Part shown: one piece after another, positions 53,592-62,370 of the stretch
Layout: each line of letters begins with the position of its first letter
Numbering within the stretch: position 1 is the stretch's first letter
DNA from: Paenibacillus sp. DMB5
Lineage (GTDB): Bacteria > Bacillota > Bacilli > Paenibacillales > Paenibacillaceae
Reading direction: 5' to 3'
NCBI RefSeq assembly: GCF_001517085.1
Contig: NZ_LRAC01000100.1
Location: forward strand, 62,001-126,000
Length of the DNA: 64,000 bases
Notes under the pieces: model-generated
What the model saw: only the letters and a program-made list of their open reading frames with translations
Databases searched by the model: none
Told to the model about the DNA's origin: nothing
Translations under genes and position numbers: made by a program

Positions 53592-55516
53592 ATGGCACGT
53601 TATTTTAATGGCAGGGAAATTGAACTATTGGCACCGGCGGGAACCTTTGAAATCTTCGAGGAAGTCGTTCAATCGGCTTGTGATGCGGTTTATTTTGGCG
53701 ACCGGTCCTGAATATGCGGATGATGCGTAAAGGCTACAACCTGTCGCATGAGGAGATTGCCCAGGCGCTGGTCATGGCCCACAATCTTGGTAAAAAAGTC
53801 TATGTTACCGTCAACAATCTGTTCAGTGAAGAGGATGTGGAGGAAGCCAGAGAGTATCTGCGGTTCCTGGACGAGGTTCAGCCGGATGCGCTGATTGTAC
53901 AGGATATGGCGGTGCTGGAGCTGATCCGCGAGATGGGGCTGACTGTACCAATTCATGCTTCTGTCATGATGAATGTCCATAATCTTGAAATGATCTATGC
54001 GCTGCGCGATCTCGGAGTAAGCCGGGTAGTCACTTCACGTGAGATGGATCTGCAGACAGCGAAGCTGCTGGGGCAGAGAAGCGGCATGGAGCTGGAGTAT
54101 TTCATTCACGGTGATATGTGCTCGGTGCACGGGGCCAACTGCTATTTCAGCTCCCAGGTGTTCGGAATGAGCAGCAACCGGGGCAAATGCATGAAGCCTT
54201 GCCGCTGGGATTACCGGATCAAGAAGGATGGCTACGTCTTCCCTGCTGAATATCCGCTGGCAGTCAAAGATATGTTCATGTACGAGCATCTTCCGGAGCT
54301 GATTGAATCGGGCATAACCTCCTTCAAAATTGAAGGCCGGATGCGCGATAAGGACTTTATGGTCATGCTGGCGAACAGCTATGGCGAGGCGATTGACCGC
54401 TATATTGATGATCCGGTCGGCTTTAACCGTACGGTGGATTCCAAAATGCTGTACAACAACCGCAAACGTGACTTTTCTACAGCGTACGCTTTTGGCAAGC
54501 CTGGATTATCGAATATTAACCGCCGTTATGAAGGAACAGGGAAATTCTACAGTACGGGAAAAGTGTTCAGCACCCCTACTGCAGAGCGTGAGCTTTCGGA
54601 GAGCCGGGTAATCCAGCTGCGTGAACGGATGGCAGAAGGCAAAAAAGCGCAGGTGAACACGCCTGAACTGGCAGTGCGCGTTAACAATATGGAACAGGCG
54701 AAGCTGGCGCTGGAGCTTGGTGTAGAGCATTTGTATCTGCCGGGCGACGTGTTTGAACCGGATCTGCCGCTGACCAAACAGGATATTAAAGAGCTGGGCA
54801 CGCTAAAAGGTGAGACAAAGCTGTATCTGGGCATGCCGCGGATGATGACGGAGCTGCATTTTGACCAGTTCAGCCAGCTGCTGGGCGGAGAACGCCTGCC
54901 GGTAGACGGTTTGCTGGTTACGAATCTGGGAGCGATCCGCCGCTTTAAGGATATGGGTTATCCGATGATCGGGGATGTGAATCTTAATGTGTACAATCAT
55001 CTGGCTGCTGAGCTGTATACCGGACTGGGCCTGCAAAAGCTGACCGTTTCACCGGAGATGACGTTAGAGCATTTTGCCGCCTTTACCTCCCGCTGTAATC
55101 TGCCACTTGAAGTTGTCGTACACGGCACGCCGGCGCTGATGTATATGGAGCATGATCTGTTCGAGAACACTGAAGTTATGGAGCCGATCGGTGAGGAAGA
55201 CAACCTGTTTGTCAGCAACAACGTCCTGGTGCTCAAAACGGATAAAGGTGAAAATCCGGTCTACCGCGATCAATACGGCCGCTGCCACCTGCTGTTCTCC
55301 AAAGAGCTGTGCTATCTACCGATGCTGGATGAGATGAAGGGACTAGGAATCTCCACCTTCCGGATTGAAGGGGCTACCTACAGCATCGCCGATCTGCGCA
55401 CAATCATTACAGCTTATCAGGCTGCGATTGGCGGTAAGGGGAAAAAGGAGGATCTGCTGGGCGGACTGAAGCCGGTGTATGCCGGATATACGTTGGGCTC
55501 GCTGCAGTTTAATTAA
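53592..55516 (+). CDS. U32 family protein (peptidase-like / hydroxylase-like), frameshifted
   Basis: About 641 residues. The TIM-barrel U32 domain runs from ELLAPAGTFEIFEEVVQ through the Cys cluster HGDMCSVHGANC...GKCMKPCRWDY to SFKIEGRMRDKDF. Relatives include RNA hydroxylation factors (TrhP/YrrO, RlhA) and UbiU/UbiV, which hydroxylate a quinone precursor without oxygen using a 4Fe-4S cluster. The cysteines here could bind one. The frame changes near 53700: GGCGACC needs one G (GGCGGACC) to give YFGGPVLNMRMM. TTAGGAGG precedes the ATG. Confidence 0.8.
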
Positions 55517-55574
55517 TATTTCAAATTTAAAATCATAGGGTATCCTGTTTATTTTGCGAGAGTATAGACTTGTA

Positions 55575-55590
55575 AGTGGTATTTTTCACA
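55575..55590. promoter_or_regulatory. Imperfect Fnr-type site AGTGGTATTTTTCACA
   Basis: One good TCACA half and one weak half. A TATAAT box lies at 55646-55651, before the aminotransferase gene. Confidence 0.35.
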
Positions 55591-55744
55591 AAGAGAGCGA
55601 TTTGGAAGATTAGCAATCTTTTATCCATAATCCAGCTGCAGAAGATATAATAGTTGGTAAAGCAAGTACAACCGGTTTCGCCGTCCTGTTCAGGACGGGT
55701 TCCGGTTCTGCGCAGAATTCATCAAGTGAAAGCGAGGCTTCTTC

Positions 55745-57055
55745 ATGGAACAGACATCATTTATCGGCAGAGAGGCTGTAGCCGCCAAACGCAGGCAGTA
55801 TTTCTATCCCTGTACCGCACACTTTTACCGTGATGCCCCGCAAATTGTACGCGGAAGCATGCAGTATGTCTATGATGAGAACGGTAAGGAGTATACGGAT
55901 TTCTTTGCAGGGGTTTCCGTGGTGGCCTGCGGCCACTGCAATCCGGCGATTACAGACCGGACCATTGCCCAGCTTCAGCAGCTTCAGCATACATCGACGG
56001 TGTATCTGACCCAGCCGAATGTAGATTTGGCAGAGCGGCTTGCGGCGGTGCTTCCGGATGGCCTGCGGCGCAGCTTTTTCGTGAACACCGGCTCTGAAGC
56101 GAATGAAGGCGCGCTGCTGCTGGCCAGAATGCACACCGGCCGCAAAGGGTTTATCGCCCTCGAGAGCGGTTTGCACGGGCGCACCAATCTGACGATGAGC
56201 GTGACCGGCCTGCAGATGTGGCGGACGGATAACTATCTGGACGAGGATGTCACCTTCATTGAGCGGCCGTATCATCCTGATCTGACTCTTGAAGAGGCAG
56301 CGGCCCTGTCCATTAAGAGCTTGAAGCGGGTACTGGAAGAAAAGGGCGATACTATCGCCGCCATGATCGTTGAGCCGATTCAGGGCAACGGGGGCATGAT
56401 TATGCCTGCTCCAACGTATTTCCGCGAGGTCAAAGCGCTGCTGGAGCAATACGGCGTGCTGCTGATCGACGATGAGATCCAGACCGGCTACGGCCGTACC
56501 GGCGCAATGTTCGCAATTGAGCATTTTGGAGTGGTTCCGGATATTATCAGTATGGCAAAAGCGCTCGGGAACGGCGTGCCGGTGGCAGCCTTCGCCACTA
56601 CAGATGAAATTGCTGCCTCCCTGAACCGTCCGTCGGCCTCCACCTTCGGAGGTAATCCGGTCTCGGCTGCTACGGCGCTGGCTGTGCTTGATTATATTGA
56701 GGGTGAGCAGCTGCCGGCACGTGCGGCAGAGCTGGGCGGCCGCCTGAAAGCCGGACTGGAGCAGCTGCAGGAGAGCTATCCGGCGCTGATCACGGACGTG
56801 CGGGGCATCGGCTTCATGCTGGGAGCAGAGCTGGCCGGCAATGCTGCAGTGAGTGCTGCAGAACTGACTGATAATGTGCTGGAAGACATGAAGGACCGCG
56901 GTTATCTGATCGGCAAAAACGGCGTAGGCCGCAATGTCCTTGCCTTCCAGCCTCCGCTGGTTGTTACTGTAGAAAATGTAGATGGTTTGCTCAAAGCACT
57001 CGGTGAAGTGCTGCTGCAGGCCTCGCACCGTTTGTCTGCCGCTGTGCAGGCTTAA
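55745..57055 (+). CDS. Class-III PLP-dependent aminotransferase (AGXT2/ornithine-type)
   Basis: A 436-residue pyridoxal-phosphate enzyme. Seen: FFVNTGSEANEGALLLAR (phosphate-binding), VEPIQGNGGMIMP, LIDDEIQTGYGRTG (cofactor Asp) and SMAKALGNGVP with the Schiff-base Lys. Closest in appearance to alanine-glyoxylate/beta-alanine type aminotransferases. Substrate unknown. Its place between the U32 and prenyltransferase genes is not part of the Listeria layout. Start behind AAAGCGAGG, 10 bp spacing. Confidence 0.85.
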   Translation: MEQTSFIGREAVAAKRRQYFYPCTAHFYRDAPQIVRGSMQYVYDENGKEYTDFFAGVSVVACGHCNPAITDRTIAQLQQLQHTSTVYLTQPNVDLAERLAAVLPDGLRRSFFVNTGSEANEGALLLARMHTGRKGFIALESGLHGRTNLTMSVTGLQMWRTDNYLDEDVTFIERPYHPDLTLEEAAALSIKSLKRVLEEKGDTIAAMIVEPIQGNGGMIMPAPTYFREVKALLEQYGVLLIDDEIQTGYGRTGAMFAIEHFGVVPDIISMAKALGNGVPVAAFATTDEIAASLNRPSASTFGGNPVSAATALAVLDYIEGEQLPARAAELGGRLKAGLEQLQESYPALITDVRGIGFMLGAELAGNAAVSAAELTDNVLEDMKDRGYLIGKNGVGRNVLAFQPPLVVTVENVDGLLKALGEVLLQASHRLSAAVQA

Positions 57056-57097
57056 GCGGGCAGCAGGCACAGGAATCAAAGGTAAAGGACGAATTCA

Positions 57098-57982
57098 ATG
57101 GTTATTATGAATGCTTTTAAGACGACAGCCCTTAAGCTGAAGATGTTCAGCGAGCTGGTTATGTTCTCGCATACGCTTTTCTCTCTGCCGTTTGCCGTCA
57201 TCTCGATGGTCTGGGCCGCCGGTGGATGGCCTTCCGGGCATATGATGGTGTGGGGTCTGATCGCCCTGATCGGGGCGCGCAATGGCGCCAACGCCTTCAA
57301 CCGGCTGGTTGACCGCACCTTTGACAAGCAGAACCCGCGGACCGCGCACCGGCATCTGCCGCAGCAGTTGCTGGCGGAGAAGGAAGTTATCCTGTTTATT
57401 ATTATCAACTACGCCGTGTTTATCGTTGCCTCCGGCATGCTGAATCTGCTCTGCCTGATTCTGTCACCTGTGGCGATTGTCCTGATCTCCAGTTACTCTT
57501 ATACTAAACGGTTCACGTTCCTTAGCCATCTGTATCTGGGCTTTGTCATTGCCTCGGCGCCGATCGGTGCATGGTTCGCTGTAACCGGGGACATTGCCTT
57601 CACACCGTTTGTAATCGGCACGGTCGTTATGCTATGGATTGCCGGCTTTGACATCATCTACGGCACTCAGGATATCGAATTTGACCGGCGGCACGGCCTC
57701 TGGTCGATTCCGAGCTTCTTTGGGCTGAAGAATGCGCTGCTCATCTCGAAGGGCCTGCATTTCATCATGGTGCTGCTGCTGCTCTTCCTGTATGTGTGGC
57801 GCGATCTGGGCTGGATGTATCTGGTCGGCATCGGCATCGCAACCCTGCTTCTGATGACGGAGCATCAGATCATCAAGCCGTCGAACCGGAAGCTGATGAA
57901 GGTGGCTTCTTATAATTTGAACCAGGTGATCAGTATGGTGATAGTACTGTGCACGCTGATTGATTATTTTTATGTTAGCTAG
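57098..57982 (+). CDS. UbiA-family quinone prenyltransferase (DmkA/MqnP-like)
   Basis: A 294-residue integral membrane enzyme that attaches a polyprenyl chain to an aromatic quinone precursor. First Asp-rich motif NAFNRLVDRTFD, second YGTQDIEFDRRHGLWSIP; eight to nine membrane segments. The second motif resembles MqnP/UbiA more than MenA. In the electron-transfer locus it would take the DmkA role, making a demethylmenaquinone-type carrier (inference). It follows the aminotransferase by 42 bp. A terminator lies 260 bp downstream. Confidence 0.87.
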   Translation: MVIMNAFKTTALKLKMFSELVMFSHTLFSLPFAVISMVWAAGGWPSGHMMVWGLIALIGARNGANAFNRLVDRTFDKQNPRTAHRHLPQQLLAEKEVILFIIINYAVFIVASGMLNLLCLILSPVAIVLISSYSYTKRFTFLSHLYLGFVIASAPIGAWFAVTGDIAFTPFVIGTVVMLWIAGFDIIYGTQDIEFDRRHGLWSIPSFFGLKNALLISKGLHFIMVLLLLFLYVWRDLGWMYLVGIGIATLLLMTEHQIIKPSNRKLMKVASYNLNQVISMVIVLCTLIDYFYVS

Positions 57983-58040
57983 AGGGGCGCTCAGCAGGGG
58001 AGGCTCTGCTGCGAGGAATGTTTGGACTTCCGGCCGCTGT

Positions 58041-58093
58041 TATGTTTGGATTTCCTCATTTAACCCGCTGTCCGCGGTAGAAATCCAAACATA
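58041..58093. repeat. Perfect 14-bp inverted repeat TATGTTTGGATTTC / GAAATCCAAACATA
   Basis: Arms at 58041-58054 and 58080-58093. A near copy of one arm (ATGTTTGGACTTCC) lies just upstream at 58018. This is in the gene-free interval after the prenyltransferase gene. Confidence 0.7.
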
Positions 58094-58241
58094 GCTTATG
58101 CTTCCGATGCGAGCTTTCCTTTGGAAAGCTTTCAGGCGGACGCTCCGCTCCTCCAGTTCCAAAATTCCTCTCCGCTCGCTCTTTGCCTCGCTTGGCTAAC
58201 AACAAAAAGACAACAGGCCCGCCCAGTAGGGGGCGGGCAGC

Positions 58242-58275
58242 AAGGGCGCGTAAAGGCTGGCTACGCGGCCTTTTT
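58242..58275 (+). terminator. Terminator of the forward electron-transfer operon
   Basis: AAGGGCGCGTA and TACGCGGCCTTTTT. A GCCCGCC/GGGCGGGC hairpin precedes it. From here to 58455 are only simple repeats such as AGCAAAAGCAAAAGC and a GCTAAAC/GTTTAGC inverted repeat. Confidence 0.75.
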
Positions 58276-58454
58276 GCTGTGTAACAACATCTAAAAGCCT
58301 AAGGCAACCCTAACCCCCAATCCCCCAACCCCGAAAAAATAAACATAACTGCTAAACAACGCTCACGGGCGCTTTGCTGCGTTCGCTGGTTTAGCAAAAG
58401 CAAAAGCAAAAGCGAAAATAAAGATTGAAGGGGAACAAGCCGCATGTCCTGAGC

Positions 58455-58655
58455 ATCTAAGTGGATTTTCGCCAACTAAATCCCCTGTTTTTTAATAATT
58501 GTAGTGAATAGGTGGAAAATCAACACTTAATTTAGCCGGGAATTCCTTTTTGACGCAAAAGGGATCATATTAAGTGTACTTTTTCCATCTATTATCCTAT
58601 TTCGGGAGGTTTTTAAAGAACTAAATGGCATATTTCCACTTAGTTAGTCGTAGTC
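58455..58655. repeat. Dispersed four-motif palindromic repeat, copy C
   Basis: Motifs AAGTGGATTTTCGCCAACT, AGGTGGAAAATCAACACTT, AAGTGTACTTTTTCCATCT and AAATGGCATATTTCCACTT have cores near 58463, 58514, 58575 and 58627: spacings 51, 61 and 52, nearly as in the copy at 12001. Confidence 0.7.
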
Positions 58656-58683
58656 TTCCCGCATTCCCATAGTGCTGGAACGC

Positions 58684-58710
58684 AAAAAAAAAGAGCCCGA
58701 AGGCTCTTTA
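58684..58710 (-). terminator. Terminator of the polyprenyl synthase unit
   Basis: AAAGAGCC-CGAA-GGCTCTTT with a run of nine T on the reverse strand. Confidence 0.85.
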
Positions 58711-58771
58711 AATAGTTAAAATTTTACACGTTTAAGGTGTGGCTTAATGTGTTTATACATACCTTAATATC

Positions 58772-59752
58772 TCAGTAATCACGGCCGGCAAAATACTGCA
58801 GCAGCGTCTGCAGATCGGCATGAGCGGGATACCCGGATAGCTGCTGAATAATCGTAGCGGCCTGGTCCAGATAGCTCTGGCTCACCTCTGCAGTGCGGGC
58901 AAGGGCATCGCTGCCGGTGATGAGATTCAGTACATAAATAACCTCTTCTTCGGAGGAACCGGGACCAATCCTGCGGATCGCGGGAGCGAGCGCAGGGTCC
59001 TGGAGGGCGAACAGGACAGGAAGCGTTACCTGGCCGTGCCGCAGATCACTGCCGGCAGGCTTGCCCAGCTTCTCGGCAGACTGGGTGAAGTCGAGCAGAT
59101 CATCCTGGATCTGAAACGACATGCCCAGCGCCTCGCCGAAGCGGTACAGGAGCTCTGCCACCTCTTCGGCACTCTCTGTTGAGAGTGCCCCGACCCGGAG
59201 GCAGGTGGCCATCAGCATCGCCGTCTTGTTAAGGGACTTCTCAAGGTATTGCTCGAGTGTCAGATCATAGTCGAAGGCATGCTCCATCTGCTGGTATTCA
59301 CCAAGGCAGAGCTGGGCGGTAGCTACGGATGACAGGTCATGGACGTAGCGGTTTTTGTCTCCGCTATATTTGCTTAACAGCTCGATGACTCTGGCTGACA
59401 TGTAATTGCCGATATGGACAGCGGAGAGTACGCCGGTCTTCACATGCAGGGCGGCTCCGCCGCGCCGCAGCTCGGCATCGTCGATAATATCATCATGAAT
59501 TAAAGAGGCGGCGTGAATAAATTCAGCAGCGGCAGAGAGCTGAAGCGTTCTGCGTCCCGCTGGTTTGCGGCCAAACCGGCCGCCTACAATGACCATAAGC
59601 GGGCGCAGGCGTTTGCCTCCGGAGCCGATCAGCTCCAGGATGCTCTGGGCAAGCTGTGATTTTTTGGGGACATCCTTATCACGGGCCACTAGATTTTCGA
59701 TTTCACGGTTAATTTCATTCAGGTCTATGTGTAAGGCTTCATGCAGCTTCAT
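58772..59752 (-). CDS. Polyprenyl (heptaprenyl-type) diphosphate synthase, catalytic subunit (DmkB/HepT-like)
   Basis: Builds the long isoprenoid tail of a quinone. It has 326 residues. First Asp-rich motif LIHDDIIDDAELRRG (about 86-100), second FQIDDLLDFTQSAEKLGKPAGSDL, and GSGGKRLRP near residue 50. AGGTGG precedes the ATG, 18 bp after the small gene upstream. HepT enzymes of Bacillales need a small HepS subunit; that neighbour could be such a partner. In the electron-transfer locus this corresponds to DmkB. Confidence 0.88.
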   Translation of the reverse strand: MKLHEALHIDLNEINREIENLVARDKDVPKKSQLAQSILELIGSGGKRLRPLMVIVGGRFGRKPAGRRTLQLSAAAEFIHAASLIHDDIIDDAELRRGGAALHVKTGVLSAVHIGNYMSARVIELLSKYSGDKNRYVHDLSSVATAQLCLGEYQQMEHAFDYDLTLEQYLEKSLNKTAMLMATCLRVGALSTESAEEVAELLYRFGEALGMSFQIQDDLLDFTQSAEKLGKPAGSDLRHGQVTLPVLFALQDPALAPAIRRIGPGSSEEEVIYVLNLITGSDALARTAEVSQSYLDQAATIIQQLSGYPAHADLQTLLQYFAGRDY

Positions 59753-59770
59753 TTATTGGATTCCCACCTG

Positions 59771-60220
59771 TCAAATGGCTTTGCTTGTGCGGCTTCGCTG
59801 CCCGCTCTCCTGGAGAAGGAATTCATCAATTCCAGCCGCCGGATTATACTCTGCGAAGTCTCCATTTGAACGTCTGATCTGCATTTTCTTAACGGAGGGA
59901 GCCAGATAAGCAACCAGGTCCAGCTCACGGCATTTCACTGCGAACTGCAAATAGAAGCTGTATAAATAATCTCCGTCCAAAATGTTGCGGGTAAGGTCGG
60001 GGTGATGTGGGACGCATTCCATATGGCGCTCAGCAGCCAGGGTGAGAATGCTATAAATACCAAGCAAATGGAGTTTACGGTCATATTCCAGATCATGGCG
60101 TTCCAGTACCGCGAGCATCCGCTCACATTCCGCCGGAGAGAGGTCCAATTGAATACCGGCGACCGGGGACATTTCAGCCTGCAATTGCCGGATGGTATCT
60201 TCAATGAGTTGTCTGTTCAT
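59771..60220 (-). CDS. Small protein coupled to the polyprenyl synthase, possible HepS-like partner
   Basis: A 149-residue protein starting MNRQLIEDTIRQLQAEMSPV behind GAAGGAGAG. The motif RNILDGDYLYSFYLQFAVK recalls the GDYxxxxYYQ helix of heptaprenyl diphosphate synthase component I, and the next gene is the catalytic component. Overall similarity is too weak for a firm call. It is shorter than HepS (about 210-250). The reading frame extends upstream to 60337 without a ribosome site. Confidence 0.5.
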   Translation of the reverse strand: MNRQLIEDTIRQLQAEMSPVAGIQLDLSPAECERMLAVLERHDLEYDRKLHLLGIYSILTLAAERHMECVPHHPDLTRNILDGDYLYSFYLQFAVKCRELDLVAYLAPSVKKMQIRRSNGDFAEYNPAAGIDEFLLQESGQRSRTSKAI

Positions 60221-60297
60221 TAAGCTTCTCTCCTTCATGTCGGTTTTGACGGAAGCATCCACCGCCCTGATTATCCCTACAAAACCAATCTTTAATA

Positions 60298-60342
60298 CCT
60301 TGTTAAACAAGGAGAGTAATGTGTCCCAGGGACACATTACTC
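60298..60342. promoter_or_regulatory. Two adjacent perfect palindromes
   Basis: CCTTGTT-A-AACAAGG (60298-60312) abuts a 29-base palindrome with 14-base arms GAGTAATGTGTCCC / GGGACACATTACTC around one A (60314-60342). They lie upstream of the small-partner/synthase unit and near the 3' end of the NADH dehydrogenase gene. Confidence 0.7.
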
Positions 60343-60440
60343 CTTAGAATATATTATTCAACTGTAGCACACATAAAACACATAATAATATGGTTATATG
60401 AATTATGGCTTATAAATGATGAAGAAAGTATTGATTTAGA

Positions 60441-62320
60441 TCAGTCCGTAAAGAGATACCAGCGCCGTACGAGCGGAAGTCTCTTCCACTGCTTCTTGAG
60501 CCAAGGCAGAACGTAGTAGTCCAGGCCGAAAGTGCTGCCGGAGCCGCCGATGCAGGCAATCGCTGCTGCGACATACCAGAGCATTTCTGTTGCTGCCATC
60601 TTGGAAGACCAGATCATAGCTGCCATTGCGATGGTTGCAATCGAGGAAAGCGCTGTGAACAGGCCGACGATCAGCATAACACCAAAGACGATTTCGGCGC
60701 AAACCATACCGATTTGGAACCATTTAGCCAGGAAAGTGTAGGATCCGTCATTGTTGTAGAACATTAAATCCATGAACCAGTTGGTAGTGTCATAAACAAA
60801 GCCTGGAACAGGAAGTGCAGATACGGCTTCTTTGGCAGTCGATACTGCAGAAGCTGCCGATTGGGCATCTACTGTATCTTTAACCGCATCAACAGCTACA
60901 CTGGCAGATGATGCAGCATCAGTAGCAAATGGAGCAGCTGGAATCAGGAAAATCTTATCCGGATCTTCCCAGATCTTCTTCAGCTTGTCGATACCTTCAT
61001 ACAGCCACATTCCCCCGAGCAGCACACGCAGCGGAACGATCCAGAAGTTAGGCGAACGCTTGGAGAAATGGCCGCCCAGGAAGCTCTTGCGGTTCTCAAC
61101 ATGGAAGAACTCGTGCATCATGTAAGTCCATACCTTGTTAAAACCTACCACTTGAGAGAGGTAGAACATATTGATAAAATGTTTGGACAACATAGCCATA
61201 AAGCCGGTAAGCATGAACAGCTTGCCTGGAAGTCCAACGTTCGCTACACCGTAGCGGCTTCCGATGGAAACCATCGTACCGTGGAATCCCGGTTTGTAGG
61301 CTTTCTTAGCTGTACCTTTGATGTCAGCTGTGATGTTTCCGGCAATGACTGGAGCCGCTTGTTCAGCGTTCTCAACCATTTGCGGTACAGGGCGGGTTTC
61401 GCCTTCTGGAATAAAGAAGATGTTATCCCCGACAACATAGACATTCTTATGGTCAACGCTCTCCAGGTGCTCGTTGGTAACGATACGTTTACGGCCTTCC
61501 TGTTTAACATCAAGGTTGCCCACAATTTCCGAACCTTCAACGCCTGCAGTCCAAACAATAGTTTGGGATTCAACAACGTTCTTCTCGCCAAGGGCAACGC
61601 TGCCTTTGCCGACTTCGGTGATTTTTGCGCCGGTTACGATTTCCACGTTCAGCTTGCGGAGACGGGCTTCAGCTTTTTGAATCAGCTTATCCGGCAGAAT
61701 CGGCAGAACCTTAGGTGCCATATCCGCAACGATCAGACGTACTTCGGAAGGATCGATGTAGAACTCTCTGCACAATTCATCACGCTGTTCGGCCATTTCG
61801 CCGACCAGCTCGACACCGGTGAAGCCGCGCCGATGATAACGAAGGTCAGCATCGCACGGCGTACAGCCGGATTTTTTTCCTTAGCAGCTTTGGTGTACAT
61901 ATCGCGGATTTGACGTTTCAGCGCTACCGCGTCGTCATAGGACCAGAAGGAGAAGGTATTCTCTTCAGCTCCAGGAATACCGAAGAAGGTCGGTTTGCTT
62001 CCTGTGCCGATTACCAGGTAATCATAAGCATAAGTAGCTTTATCTGATTTAAGCTTCTTGTTCTTGAAATCAATATTGCTGATCTCGTCAAGAACTACAT
62101 CAACTTTAAGACCTGCAAAGATTTTCTTCAGATCGATCTTAATTGAATCCTCAGGCGCGCGGTTCGCTGAAACCTCATGCAGCTCAGTCAAAAGAGTGTG
62201 ATAGGGATTCCGGTCGATAAGTTTAATTTCTACATCTTTGTCGTTCTTAAATTTCTTTGCCAGTTTCTTAGCCGTGAGTACGCCGCCGTAGCCGCCGCCC
62301 AAAATGACTATTTTCTTCAA
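60441..62320 (-). CDS. Type-II NADH dehydrogenase with C-terminal membrane domain (Ndh2-like), frameshifted
   Basis: About 626 residues. Passes electrons from NADH to membrane quinone. FAD motif VILGGGYGG at the N-terminus, the second nucleotide site around IIGAGFTGVE, AEQAAPVIAGNI near 285. After about residue 400 come an Ala-rich extracytoplasmic-looking loop and DoxX-like membrane segments to the end. A membrane tail is the mark of the Ndh2 in Listeria-type electron transfer. The frame changes near 61834: GCGGCTTC needs one G (GCGGGCTTC) to restore the invariant GAGFTG. It lies 50 bp after the FMN lipoprotein gene. Confidence 0.88.
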
Positions 62321-62370
62321 GAGAAATTCACCTCATTCGTCTGATTAGCTGCAAGAGGAGAGCGAATTAA

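Noticed and set aside
55757..57079. 440-aa reverse-strand ORF
   Set aside because: It is the shadow of the aminotransferase gene.
60441..62320. Two separate genes for the NADH dehydrogenase halves
   Set aside because: The break falls inside the invariant nucleotide-binding motif and is repaired by a single G, the same error seen in five other genes.
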